From NCBI RefSeq assembly GCF_000374585.1, contig NZ_KB894643.1, positions 212,773 through 276,772 on the forward strand: 64,000 nucleotides of DNA, given 5' to 3'. The DNA comes from Phocaeicola barnesiae DSM 18169 = JCM 13652 (GTDB lineage: Bacteria > Bacteroidota > Bacteroidia > Bacteroidales > Bacteroidaceae). The notes under the pieces are model-generated. The model ran no database searches. It was not told the DNA's origin and saw only the letters and a list, made by a program, of their open reading frames with translations. Shown in pieces: positions 52,609 through 61,450 of this stretch (the first letter of the stretch is position 1; every line of letters begins with the position of its first letter). A program made the position numbers and the translations under genes.

Positions 52609-53682
52609 ATGAGCAACAAGGATTTGACTTGCGGACACTTCGTGAATCCGTTTACCGACATCGGCTTCAAGATTATTTTCGGCCAACCAGCCAGTAAGGA
52701 ACTACTCATCACGTTACTGAACGAGCTGTTGGCCGGTGAGCACCAAATAGAGAACCTGACCTTCCTGGACAAGGAGAATCACTCCGACAACCTGGACGAC
52801 GCGGGTATCATCTACGACCTTTATTGCCTGACAACGACAGGCGAATACATCATCGTGGAAATGCAGAACCGTTTCCATAGCAATTTCCTGGACCGGACCT
52901 TATTCTACATGTGTCGTGCCATCGGAAGACAGGTGGAGAACATACGCGAGAAACGAAAGAAAGAACGGGAACTCCGCACCGAAAATCCTGCCCCGGAAGA
53001 GGAAGACGACTTCATGTTGAACGAAGCGAAAGCGGACTACTACGGAGCGAGATACAAGCTCTCTACGGTGTACGGCATCTTCCTGATGAACTTCCGTGAA
53101 CCGGAACTGGAAGCCAAGTTCCGTACGGATACCGTGATAGCCGACCGGGAAAGTGGTAAACAAGTCAATCCGCATTTCCGGCAAATCTTTCTTCAGTTCC
53201 CTTATTTCACGAAGGAACTCAACGATTGTGAAACTCTGTATGACAAACTGATTTATACCCTGAAGAATATGCAACACTGGAACCGAATGCCCGAAGCATT
53301 GAAAGAACAGGTTTTCAACCGACTGGAAGAACTGGCTGCCGTAGCCAACCTTTCCCTGGAAGACCGCATTGCCTACGACAAGGCACTGGACCGTTACCGG
53401 GTAAGCCGCATAGTGGAAGAAGATGCCCGTGAAGCCGGATGGAAGCAAGGACTAAAGGAAGGAAGAGCTGAAGGGCTAGAGGAAGGGCGAGCGAAAGGGT
53501 TAGAGGAAGGAAGAGCTGAAGGACGGGCTGAAGGACATGCAGAAGGTCGTGTTGAAGGTCGTGCAGAAGGTCGTGCAGAAGAAAGAAAATCCATTGCACG
53601 TAACCTGAAGTCTTTGCACTTCACTACCGAACAGATAATGCAGGCCACCGGTCTGAGCGAAGCGGAAATAGAAGCTTTATAA
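52609..53682 (+). CDS. Rpn family / PD-(D/E)XK nuclease-family transposase-like protein
   Basis: 357 residues from the ATG at 52609 (MSNKDLTCGHFVNPFTD). The nuclease-fold domain (PDDEXK_2, about 1-230) starts with the family signature NPFTDIGFKIIFGQ and carries the catalytic-type pattern LYCLTTTGEYIIVEMQNRF (acid...E-x-Q). The last ~75 residues are a helical, repetitive tail of EGRAEG units followed by the short C-terminal TTEQIMQATGLSEAEI typical of the family. Relatives promote recombination in E. coli (RpnA) and occur in many copies in Bacteroides. A solitary gene with its own promoter. Confidence 0.9.
   Translation: MSNKDLTCGHFVNPFTDIGFKIIFGQPASKELLITLLNELLAGEHQIENLTFLDKENHSDNLDDAGIIYDLYCLTTTGEYIIVEMQNRFHSNFLDRTLFYMCRAIGRQVENIREKRKKERELRTENPAPEEEDDFMLNEAKADYYGARYKLSTVYGIFLMNFREPELEAKFRTDTVIADRESGKQVNPHFRQIFLQFPYFTKELNDCETLYDKLIYTLKNMQHWNRMPEALKEQVFNRLEELAAVANLSLEDRIAYDKALDRYRVSRIVEEDAREAGWKQGLKEGRAEGLEEGRAKGLEEGRAEGRAEGHAEGRVEGRAEGRAEERKSIARNLKSLHFTTEQIMQATGLSEAEIEAL
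53447..53582 (+). repeat. Short in-frame tandem repeat in the Rpn-family gene
   Basis: Units of 12 and 24 bases coding for EGRAEG, EGLEEGRA and similar, with several near-exact nucleotide copies (GGTCGTGCAGAAGGTCGTGC). It can change length by slippage in steps that keep the frame. Confidence 0.8.
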
Positions 53683-53770
53683 ACAACGGTGTGTTGCTGG
53701 CAGAAGACATGGAACTTTCCGGAATCTGTCTTAACTTACCAACCTACTAAAAACAAAATGTGATGTATTC

Positions 53771-53788
53771 GGGCGGGCAACCCCCGCC
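53771..53788. repeat. G+C-rich palindrome, REP-like, copy 4
   Basis: GGGCGGG facing CCCGCCC, followed by CTACCC, in the gap between the converging Rpn-family and beta-lactamase genes. Confidence 0.6.
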
Positions 53789-53825
53789 CCTACCCTAAAC
53801 GTGGAATCCAATCCTTAATCAACCA

Positions 53826-54746
53826 CTATTTCCCGGTAACATACCGGTAAACGATTTCCGATACATCGGCAATAAGCTGTTCCGTTTTTTCCATACTTTC
53901 CCAGGAATCCTTCACGAACACGACCAAGGTATACCGTCGCCCGTCCGGTAGAAAAACCATCCCAGCATCGTTGATTCCGATAAGGGCACCTGCGGCATTC
54001 TTGTCTCCCGTTCCCGTCTTATGGGCAATCTGCGCCCCGTTACTTTCCAACGGCTTGGGTAAACGGTTCAGTCCGGTACGACAGGTCATTAGAATCTGCC
54101 GAATCAACGGCTGGAACTCTCCCATCTCCAAATCAGTCGTAAAAAGTATTTCCAACAACCGGGCCATCTCAAGCGGAGAACTCCAATTATCGTAGCATTT
54201 GTCCAAATCCCGGTGCATCTCATCTTCCGTACTCGAAATCGCAAACTCCTTCAAGCCCAACGAACGGATGTAACGGTCCGTTCCGGCGGTTCCTCCGGTA
54301 TGCGCAAACAAGATATCACAGGCATTGTTATCGCTCCATTGCAACGTGTATTCCAACAACTCCCGTACCGATAACGACACATTTCCGTCGGGATACTTGT
54401 CGCGTAACGGGCTGTATGTATCCGGTTTCAAATCTTCTTTTCCAATTGCGATGCGGCTCTCCGAAGTTCTCCCCCGCTCATGCAGATACTTTCCTACGGC
54501 CATCGCCTGATGGAGTTTATACACACTCATCAACGGATAAGGCACCTCATTAAACAAAGTCAGCGTGTCTTTCCCATCCACCACAAGAGCAACCCCCACC
54601 TGCGCCCGGCAATTCTTTATCCGATTTGCCAGTTCCTGCCTCAACGAGGCATCCGGTTGCGCCCATGCCCAAACGGATATGCCCCACAATATACCTGTCA
54701 AAAACAATCTACCGATATACCTTGTCTTTATCATCTGTATTCCCAT
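53826..54746 (-). CDS. Class A beta-lactamase, probably subclass A2
   Basis: 306 residues (302 if it starts at the ATG at 54734). Signal peptide ending near WAWAQ, then the serine beta-lactamase domain: SVYK (S74, K77), SDN (S138-N140), the omega-loop region STEDEMHRD with the expected glutamate, and HKTGTG (K243-G245). The SVYKLHQ and EDEMH forms resemble the CfxA/CepA/CblA group of Bacteroides. Secreted to the periplasm, where it hydrolyses beta-lactams, probably cephalosporins better than penicillins if it follows that group. No mobilisation genes are adjacent, so it may be native. Confidence 0.93.
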   Translation of the reverse strand: MGIQMIKTRYIGRLFLTGILWGISVWAWAQPDASLRQELANRIKNCRAQVGVALVVDGKDTLTLFNEVPYPLMSVYKLHQAMAVGKYLHERGRTSESRIAIGKEDLKPDTYSPLRDKYPDGNVSLSVRELLEYTLQWSDNNACDILFAHTGGTAGTDRYIRSLGLKEFAISSTEDEMHRDLDKCYDNWSSPLEMARLLEILFTTDLEMGEFQPLIRQILMTCRTGLNRLPKPLESNGAQIAHKTGTGDKNAAGALIGINDAGMVFLPDGRRYTLVVFVKDSWESMEKTEQLIADVSEIVYRYVTGK

Positions 54747-55152
54747 AAGTCCTGAATTTTATCAACCGCAAACACCACTTTTCATCCCTTGAAAAAACGA
54801 ACGTTCATTCGAAGCAAAACGAACGTTTGTCTTGTGTGATACGAACGTTCGTTTCACACAAAATGTCCGTTTGTTTTTCCGAGACCTAGCACTTTACAAA
54901 AATAACCGTTTTTTCGCATGAAAAGACAATTGTCCGGAAAATAATGAAAAGACAGAATCCGCACAAACGATAAACGGGAAATAGCCGATAACGCGCCAGG
55001 ACCACCTTTACCGTGAAGTTTTTTCCCTAAAACAACCTGAGAAAGACTTTTTTTTCGGATATTTGCAAAGAATGTATTGCCGGAAGAACCGAAAATACAG
55101 GCCGGCAAGCAGTTATCTGAAAATAACTCTATCACTAAACAATACTAAAACT
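54747..55152. other. Intergenic region with repeat array C
   Basis: About 400 bases between divergent genes. It contains the repeat array at 54791-54876. The remaining 270 bases hold no gene, no clear promoter pair and no RNA that I recognise; a T8-rich stretch (55049-55056) precedes the lipoprotein gene by about 95 bases. Confidence 0.6.
54791..54876. repeat. AACGTCCGTTTGT repeat array, locus C
   Basis: Four units: AAAAAACGAACGTTCATTCG, AAAACGAACGTTTGTCTTGT, ACGAACGTTCGTTTCACACA and AAATGTCCGTTTGTTTTTCC, spaced 20-25 bases. Unlike loci A and B it lacks the final inverted copy, but single units are partly self-complementary around AACGTT. Confidence 0.8.
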
Positions 55153-56265
55153 ATGAAAGTAAAATCATTCTTGGCTGTTGCGGCAGCCTGCGTACTGGGC
55201 ATGTCTTCATGCTCGGACGAATCAACGACTAAAATTCCTGTATACGGTTGGCAAGGGGAAGGCGGAGACGCTACAGAAGCCTCCATCCAGGCAGATTTCA
55301 AGAAATGGAAAGAGCACGGACTGGACGGTATGTGCTACAATGCCGGCGGATTCAACGTCGAAAAGCATACCCGTGCCGCCAAAATCGCCCATGCAAACGG
55401 ACTGGAATACCATGCCTGGATTCCATCGATGCTGAAAGGCGATGCAGACTCTACCTGGTATGCCGTAAACCGGAAAGGCGAATCGGCCTACAACGTACAG
55501 GCCTACGTTCCTTATTACAAATGCATGTGTCCGAACAACCCGGATGTCATCAACTATCTGGTGACTGAATACGGAAAGATTGCCGATATTCCGGAAGTGG
55601 ACTTCATCCATCTGGACTACATCCGCTACGTAGATGTGATTCTGGCCCGCGGCCTGTGGGAAAAATACGGTCTGGTGATGAACGAAGAATATCCTACCGC
55701 CGACTATTGCTATTGCGACAAGTGTGTAGCCGATTTCAAGGCTGCGACCGGTATCGACATCAAGAGTGTAGAAGACCCGTCTACCTGTGAAGAATGGAAA
55801 CAGTTCCGTTACAACGTCATCACCAGCCTGGTGAACAAGATTGCCGAAACAGTACATGCCAAAGGTAAGAAAGTCAGCGCAGCGGTCTTCCCGGGACCGG
55901 AATCGTATGCCAAGAAACTGGTACGCCAGGAATGGAACAAATGGAACATCGACGCGTTCTTCCCGATGAACTACAACGACTTCTACCTGGAACCGGCTTC
56001 CTGGGTAGGCAAAATCACCCAGGAAGAAGTCAACTCCGTAAACGGAAAGATTCCGGTATACAGCGGTCTGTTCATCTGTCACGACTGGCAGAACAAGGCC
56101 AATATCAAAGACCCGGAAGGACACGGACTGATTCCTTCTGAAATCATGGAAGCTGTACGCGGGTCCATCGAAGCGGGTGCGGCCGGTGTCGCCCTGTTCA
56201 CTCCATCGAACATGACCGACGAACATTGGGCAGAATTCGATAAGGCCATCCACATGAAACGGTAA
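55153..56265 (+). CDS. Lipoprotein with GHL10-like TIM-barrel glycosidase features
   Basis: 370 residues from the ATG at 55153. Signal peptide with lipobox (ACVLGMSSC), so a membrane-anchored periplasmic or surface protein. The body has the order of a TIM-barrel glycosidase-like family: GLDGMCYNAGGF and YHAWIPSMLKG early, then the strand FIHLDYIRYVD with the Asp/Arg pair typical of GHL10/DUF4015-type proteins, and VSAAVFPGPESY and DAFFPMNYNDFY later. The cysteine pair YCYCDKC is unusual. Polysaccharide or peptidoglycan breakdown is inferred; no substrate can be given. Confidence 0.75.
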   Translation: MKVKSFLAVAAACVLGMSSCSDESTTKIPVYGWQGEGGDATEASIQADFKKWKEHGLDGMCYNAGGFNVEKHTRAAKIAHANGLEYHAWIPSMLKGDADSTWYAVNRKGESAYNVQAYVPYYKCMCPNNPDVINYLVTEYGKIADIPEVDFIHLDYIRYVDVILARGLWEKYGLVMNEEYPTADYCYCDKCVADFKAATGIDIKSVEDPSTCEEWKQFRYNVITSLVNKIAETVHAKGKKVSAAVFPGPESYAKKLVRQEWNKWNIDAFFPMNYNDFYLEPASWVGKITQEEVNSVNGKIPVYSGLFICHDWQNKANIKDPEGHGLIPSEIMEAVRGSIEAGAAGVALFTPSNMTDEHWAEFDKAIHMKR

Positions 56266-56360
56266 GCCGTATCTTACTTTAAACAAAAGATAACGGGTGG
56301 AACTCTGGTTGTACGATTATGCCAGGAGTTTCACCCGTTATGTATTTCCTGGGCCTGAAG

Positions 56361-56391
56361 TTGCACATCTCATAAACTCTCTCTACCTTTG
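56361..56391 (+). promoter_or_regulatory. Promoter of the rSAM-DUF4130 operon
   Basis: TTG at 56361-56363 and TACCTTTG at 56384-56391, 20 bases apart; the start codon lies 25 bases further. Confidence 0.75.
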
Positions 56392-56416
56392 ATACCACGA
56401 AACAAAGGCAACAAAG

Positions 56417-57703
56417 ATGAACGAGCAGGTATTACAGAAACTGAAGGTACTGGCGGAATCGGCCAAATACGACGTATCTTGCGCTTCCAGCGGAACCGTC
56501 CGGCGCAACTCCAAAGGAGGAGTGGGAAACACCGTCGGCGGATGGGGCATCTGCCATAGCTTCGCCGAAGACGGACGATGCATCTCCCTGCTGAAAATCA
56601 TGCTCACCAACTACTGCATCTACGATTGCGCCTACTGCATCAACCGCATCAGCAACGACATTCCCCGGGCTACCCTTTCTGTAAGCGAACTGGTGGACCT
56701 GACCATGGAATTTTACCGGCGTAACTACATCGAAGGGCTTTTTCTCAGCTCGGGCGTAGTACGCAACCCCGACTATACCATGGAACGTCTGGTACGTGTG
56801 GCCAAGGATTTACGCGAGGTACATCGCTTCAACGGCTATATCCATCTGAAAAGTATTCCGGGAGCCAGCGAGGAACTGGTCCGTCAGGCCGGACTCTATG
56901 CCGACCGTCTGAGCGTCAACCTGGAAATCCCTACCGAAGAAAACCTGAAACGGCTGGCTCCGGAGAAAGACCACCAAAGCGTGTACCTGCCCATGAAATA
57001 CATCCAGCAAGGGGTACTGGAGAGCAACGAGGAACGGAAGAAATACCGGAAAGCGCCCCGTTTCGCCCCGGCCGGACAAAGCACGCAGATGATAGTCGGT
57101 GCCACCTCCGAGACCGACCGTGACATTCTCCGGGTTTCCTCTAGCCTCTACGAACGTCCTACCATGAAGCGTGTCTATTATTCCGGCTACATTTCCGTGA
57201 ATACTTACGACAAGCGCCTCCCTGCCTTGAAACAACCGCCACTGGTCCGCGAGAACCGCTTGTATCAGGCCGACTGGCTGCTCCGTTTCTATGAATTCAA
57301 GGTCGATGAACTGGTGGACGACCGTACCCCGGACCTGGATTTGGAAATTGACCCGAAACTGGCCTGGGCTCTGCGTCACCCGGAATTTTTCCCGGTCAAT
57401 ATCCAGACGGCCGATTACGAAAGCCTGTTGCGTGTACCGGGTATCGGAGTACGTTCGGCCAAACTCATCGTCACCTCCCGCCGCTTTTCACGCGTAGGCT
57501 TCTATGAACTGAAAAAGATGGGAGCGGTCATGAAGAAAGCCAAGTACTTCATCACCTGCAACGAATTGCCAGACAAGACGATTCTGGAACTGGGTCCTAC
57601 ACAAGTACGCAAGCTCCTCCTTCCCCATCCGGCCAAGAAAAAAGACGATTTACAACTGAGTTTCGACTTCGGAGACTCGTTTACGACCCACGAAAAGCCA
57701 TGA
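56417..57703 (+). CDS. Putative DNA modification/repair radical SAM protein (TIGR03916 type)
   Basis: 428 residues. Radical-SAM cluster motif YCIYDCAYC (C67, C71, C74; CX3CX2C), a TIM-barrel core, and a C-terminal helix-hairpin-helix (VPGIGVRSAKLIVTSRR, then YELKKMGAV) that suggests contact with nucleic acid. The start has further cysteines (DVSCASSG). The stop overlaps the DUF4130 gene by four bases. This pair is known from many bacteria, where a uracil-DNA glycosylase-like gene is often nearby or fused; none is seen in this window. Biochemical function not established. Confidence 0.92.
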   Translation: MNEQVLQKLKVLAESAKYDVSCASSGTVRRNSKGGVGNTVGGWGICHSFAEDGRCISLLKIMLTNYCIYDCAYCINRISNDIPRATLSVSELVDLTMEFYRRNYIEGLFLSSGVVRNPDYTMERLVRVAKDLREVHRFNGYIHLKSIPGASEELVRQAGLYADRLSVNLEIPTEENLKRLAPEKDHQSVYLPMKYIQQGVLESNEERKKYRKAPRFAPAGQSTQMIVGATSETDRDILRVSSSLYERPTMKRVYYSGYISVNTYDKRLPALKQPPLVRENRLYQADWLLRFYEFKVDELVDDRTPDLDLEIDPKLAWALRHPEFFPVNIQTADYESLLRVPGIGVRSAKLIVTSRRFSRVGFYELKKMGAVMKKAKYFITCNELPDKTILELGPTQVRKLLLPHPAKKKDDLQLSFDFGDSFTTHEKP

Positions 57704-58467
57704 TTATTTTCCGATACGACCAAAGCTTCGAGGGATTGCTGACCGCCCTCTTCGATGCCTATAGCCGGAAACAGTTTCCGGACTTGCTACAGGCAGAAGA
57801 GCTTCCTCTCCCCCTGTTCTACGACGAGGTACATACCGTCATCACCGATACTGAAAAGGCGGAAAGGGTGTGGAAAGCCTTGCAGAAGAAATTGTCCCGT
57901 TTCGCCTTGTCCGGACTGACACGATGCTGGCTTTCCGAACTTCCCGAAACGCCCATGCTGCTATTCCGTTATCTGAGAAAAGTAGTCGATACGCCTCGCT
58001 CCATCGAAACCAATTTCACCGACCCTGACATCCTGGCTATGGCCAAACTGAGCAAAAAGGTGAGCGATGAACGGACTCGGGTCCTGCAATTCATGCGTTT
58101 CCAGAAGACGGCCGAAGGCATCTATTTCGGAGTCATGGAACCGCTCTACAACGTTTATCCGCTCACCATCGGTCATTTCCGCGACCGTTTTGCCGACCAG
58201 CGCTGGCTGATTTACGACGGCAAACGGAAATACGGCTATTATTACGACGGGAAGGAAGTGAACGAAATCACCTTCGCCGACCCTCACCAGCAACATCTGT
58301 TGACCGGAAAACTGGAAGACAGCCTCCTCGATAAAGACGAAAAACTTTTCCAGCAGTTGTGGAAAAGCTATTTCAAATCTATCTGCATCAAGGAACGGCT
58401 CAATCCGGTAAAACACCGGAAAGACATGCCGGTCCGCTATTGGAAATACCTGACCGAAAAGGGATAA
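57700..58467 (+). CDS. DUF4130 protein (TIGR03915 family), partner of the rSAM protein
   Basis: 255 residues; starts within the rSAM stop (ATGA overlap), so translation is coupled. Family stretches: FRYDQSFEGLLTALFDAY at the start, VSDERTRVLQFMRFQKT and YNVYPLTIGHFRDRFADQ in the middle, and KHRKDMPVRYWKYLTEK at the end. Some family members carry a uracil-DNA glycosylase domain in fusion; this one is the short form. It probably works with the rSAM enzyme in a nucleic-acid repair or modification step. Confidence 0.92.
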   Translation: MIIFRYDQSFEGLLTALFDAYSRKQFPDLLQAEELPLPLFYDEVHTVITDTEKAERVWKALQKKLSRFALSGLTRCWLSELPETPMLLFRYLRKVVDTPRSIETNFTDPDILAMAKLSKKVSDERTRVLQFMRFQKTAEGIYFGVMEPLYNVYPLTIGHFRDRFADQRWLIYDGKRKYGYYYDGKEVNEITFADPHQQHLLTGKLEDSLLDKDEKLFQQLWKSYFKSICIKERLNPVKHRKDMPVRYWKYLTEKG

Positions 58468-58469
58468 TC

Positions 58470-59231
58470 CTATTCATCCAGGTTAAAAAGAGCCTCCGGA
58501 TAACCGATATCTACCAGAAACAAGGCATTCCCCGGAACAGAAGTTCCCGCACTACAGCGGTTCTTTTCTTCGATGACCTCTCGGAAACCCTCCACCGAAA
58601 GTTTTCCGCGCCCCACTTCTACCAGCGTACCAACCACCGCCCGTACCATGTTCCGCAGGAAACGGTCGGCCTGAATGGTAAACACCCATTCGTCAGGACC
58701 CGTCTGCTCCCAATGTGCCTGCATGATTCTGCAATTGTTGGTCTTGACATCTGTATGCAGCTTGCTGAAACTGGTAAAATCGATGTAATCGAACAGTGTT
58801 TTCGCCGCCTCATTCATTGTTTCGAAATCCAACGGCTGGAAAATCCGCCACGAATACGCCCGGCTGAACGGGTCTTTCCGGGTTGTGATGTAATACTTGT
58901 ATGTCCGGTAAGTCGCGTCAAAGCGGGCATGTGCGTCCGGACGTACCTCCCTCACCCGGTACACCGAAATGTCCGGCGGCAGAATCCGGTTCAACTTATC
59001 AGTCACAACATCTGCATCCAACGGCCGGTGAGAATCGAAATGCGCTACCATCAGCCGGGCATGTACCCCCGCATCGGTTCGACCGGCCCCGGTCACTTCC
59101 AAGGTCTCATCCCGTAGAAAAGTCTTCAGACCGCGTGTCAGCGTTTCCTGCACACTGTCACCGTTCGGCTGTATCTGCCATCCGTGATAATTCGTGCCGT
59201 CATAGGCCAGATAAATGAAATATCGATGCAT
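58470..59231 (-). CDS. truA: tRNA pseudouridine synthase A
   Basis: Converts uridines 38-40 of the tRNA anticodon arm to pseudouridine. 253 residues, full length. The catalytic aspartate is in [11 protein letters not shown] (D53). Other family stretches are [25 protein letters not shown] and [18 protein letters not shown]. It follows the DUF5715 gene by four bases and is therefore its operon partner. It converges on the DUF4130 gene with two bases between the stops. Confidence 0.96.
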   Translation of the reverse strand: MHRYFIYLAYDGTNYHGWQIQPNGDSVQETLTRGLKTFLRDETLEVTGAGRTDAGVHARLMVAHFDSHRPLDADVVTDKLNRILPPDISVYRVREVRPDAHARFDATYRTYKYYITTRKDPFSRAYSWRIFQPLDFETMNEAAKTLFDYIDFTSFSKLHTDVKTNNCRIMQAHWEQTGPDEWVFTIQADRFLRNMVRAVVGTLVEVGRGKLSVEGFREVIEEKNRCSAGTSVPGNALFLVDIGYPEALFNLDE

Positions 59232-59235
59232 AAAC

Positions 59236-59910
59236 TCAACGGGCGGTAATGTGGAAACATCCTTGCTTCAACTCATATTTTACGTAGCAACGGTCGGCCT
59301 TACGCAAATCACGCAATACCTCCGACAACACCAGCTTCAAGGTATCGGCATTCACATCCTGCATGGGACGGCCATCCGGGTCTTCCACCTTGGCAAAACG
59401 TTTCCAGCTCAAATCGAACGTCGTACCGTAGAAATGACAGGAGTTCAACGAAGCGTTTCCGTTGGTGCGGCGTAACCGTTTCACATCTTCCTTGGTACGG
59501 GTTACCGAAGTGACGATTACCTTGTTCGGATTCAACCCCTTGTTCTCCAATGAATCCAGGAAGTTCACTCCGATAGTATCGAGCAAGGCACTGGCCTGTG
59601 GAATCAAATAAGGAATGGAGTGCGTCAGTGAATCGACATCATACCGTTCACAAGGAACGATGTGAATCAGACGTTCTCCCAGTCCGACCGCTTCTTCACG
59701 GCTACCGATGGGACGGATACCGATTTTCTTGGCAGTAGCCAGCTGTACAGCATTCAAATCGCCGAACGAACGTTTATAACTGATGACTCCCCGGATATTG
59801 TGTGGATTGTTCATTTTCATAGACATGTCTTTTGCCTCTTCTTTACACCCCAGACAGATGAGGCTTCCCATCAAGAAGACCAGACCATAAATACCCAATA
59901 ATCTTTTCAT
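59236..59910 (-). CDS. DUF5715 lipoprotein (M15-peptidase-like)
   Basis: 224 residues with a lipoprotein signal (MGSLICLGC). The core has the outline of M15 DD-carboxypeptidases: [20 protein letters not shown] followed by [12 protein letters not shown] (histidine and aspartate at zinc-ligand positions). A third ligand may be in the C-terminal [15 protein letters not shown], which has the final histidine. Peptidoglycan trimming is inferred. Four bases before truA. Confidence 0.8.
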   Translation of the reverse strand: MKRLLGIYGLVFLMGSLICLGCKEEAKDMSMKMNNPHNIRGVISYKRSFGDLNAVQLATAKKIGIRPIGSREEAVGLGERLIHIVPCERYDVDSLTHSIPYLIPQASALLDTIGVNFLDSLENKGLNPNKVIVTSVTRTKEDVKRLRRTNGNASLNSCHFYGTTFDLSWKRFAKVEDPDGRPMQDVNADTLKLVLSEVLRDLRKADRCYVKYELKQGCFHITAR

Positions 59911-60228
59911 ATTTCTCTTTCAATTCATGTTTAGCCGTGCAAAGATAGAGAATAAATCAATAAGTAAAAATTAATAAGTAAAAACGAGGGAATGAATACG
60001 CTTATCCTTTGAAAGGACCTCCCTATCAACCGATACCCATCATGCTTCCCTCCCAATCCCCGACCAAGAGCGTCCAACCGCTAGCACCAGGCACCTGAAC
60101 GCCTCCCCAAAACCGATATTATAACTTCAGGTTATAGTACATAAAAAAATGTGAATAGGTTGAAGTTGATAAATGTCGTACCTTTGCCGGCGAAAAAGAA
60201 ATTACAAACTTAATCAAAGATAAAAGAT
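59911..60228. other. Divergent intergenic region
   Basis: 318 bases between the DUF5715 lipoprotein gene (minus) and the YeiH gene (plus). It has the YeiH promoter near its right end. The middle (about 60000-60120) is C-rich with no gene or RNA that I recognise. Confidence 0.55.
60160..60186 (+). promoter_or_regulatory. Promoter of the YeiH gene
   Basis: TTG at 60160-60162 and TACCTTTG at 60179-60186, about 16 bases apart, which is shorter than usual; the start codon is 42 bases downstream. Confidence 0.5.
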
Positions 60229-61305
60229 ATGTTCAAGAAAGGAAACAGAGCCAATACCTTGCATGGTATTCTATTGATTGCCTTATTCTCGTTTGCGGCG
60301 TTCTACATCGCAGAAATTCCTTTTGTAAAAGGATTATCCTTCAGCCCGCTTATCGTCGGAATCATTCTCGGTATGCTATATGCCAACAGCTTACGGAACA
60401 AACTTCCGGAAACATGGGTACCGGGTATCAAGTTCTGTACCAAACAGATTCTGCGCGCCGGTATCGTACTGTACGGCTTCCGTCTGACTCTGACCCAAGT
60501 AGCTGCCGTAGGACTTCCGGCCGTAGTAATCGATACCATCATCGTAGCCGGTACCATTTTCCTGGGAATCTTCTTGGGAAAACTGCTGAAAATGGATAGT
60601 GACACTTCTTTGATGACTTCAACGGGTAGCGCCATCTGTGGGGCAGCCGCCGTACTGGGTGCTGAACCTGTGGTACGTTGTGAAGGACACAAGACAGCCA
60701 TTGCGGTTTCTACCGTAGTTATCTTCGGAACCATCTCCATGTTCCTTTACCCCATCATGTACCGTTCGGGCATGCTGAGCGCATTGGGTGATACCGGCGT
60801 TGCCATCTATACCGGAAGTACCCTACACGAAGTGGCACATGTAGCCGGTGCCGGTAATGCCATGGACCCGACCGATGCCCTGGGAATCGCCGGAACAGCT
60901 ACCATCACGAAAATGATTCGTGTCATGATGCTGGCTCCCGTACTGGTTATCATGAGTTTCGCTTTGGCGGGCCGCAAGAAAGCAACTCCGGATGCCAACA
61001 ATGGAAAAAGTAAAATTACAATTCCTTGGTTTGCCTTCGGTTTCATCGGTATCATCTGTCTGAATTCGTTGCTGCAAGCCACTTTAGGAGTAGAAAGCGT
61101 AAAGGAAATCCCGTTAAACGGTGCTATCGAATACATCGATACATTCATGCTGACCATGGCCATGACAGCGCTGGGTACCGATACCAGCATCGACAAGTTC
61201 AAACAGGCAGGCGCCAAACCGTTTGTCTTGGCCGGACTGCTGTATATCTGGCTGGTTGTAGGCGGATACCTGCTGACTAAATACCTCGTTCCGATGCTCG
61301 GATAA
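60229..61305 (+). CDS. YeiH family putative sulfate exporter (UPF0324)
   Basis: A 358-residue inner-membrane protein with about ten membrane segments. Family stretches: SPLIVGIILGMLYANSL, LTLTQVAAVGLPAVVID, STGSAICGAAAVLGAEPV, YTGSTLHEVAHVAGAGN, and MALGTDTSIDKFKQAG near the C-terminus. Homologues are listed as putative sulfate or organosulfonate exporters; the substrate has little direct proof. Monocistronic with promoter and terminator. Confidence 0.93.
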   Translation: MFKKGNRANTLHGILLIALFSFAAFYIAEIPFVKGLSFSPLIVGIILGMLYANSLRNKLPETWVPGIKFCTKQILRAGIVLYGFRLTLTQVAAVGLPAVVIDTIIVAGTIFLGIFLGKLLKMDSDTSLMTSTGSAICGAAAVLGAEPVVRCEGHKTAIAVSTVVIFGTISMFLYPIMYRSGMLSALGDTGVAIYTGSTLHEVAHVAGAGNAMDPTDALGIAGTATITKMIRVMMLAPVLVIMSFALAGRKKATPDANNGKSKITIPWFAFGFIGIICLNSLLQATLGVESVKEIPLNGAIEYIDTFMLTMAMTALGTDTSIDKFKQAGAKPFVLAGLLYIWLVVGGYLLTKYLVPMLG

Positions 61306-61354
61306 CTTCGCTCGGCTCAAAATCAAACGCAATAAATTTGTTCGTATCAAGGAC

Positions 61355-61396
61355 AAAAAGCTGTCTTCCCATTCGGGAGGGCAGCTTTTTTTTTAA
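61355..61396 (+). terminator. Terminator after the YeiH gene
   Basis: AAAAAGCTGTCTTCCC pairs with GGGAGGGCAGCTTTTT around four bases, followed by more T; the stem has one G-T pair. Confidence 0.85.
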
Positions 61397-61450
61397 TCTA
61401 TATCCGACGAATTATCAGGATAACAGACTCTCAAGAAGTCTGACAATATC

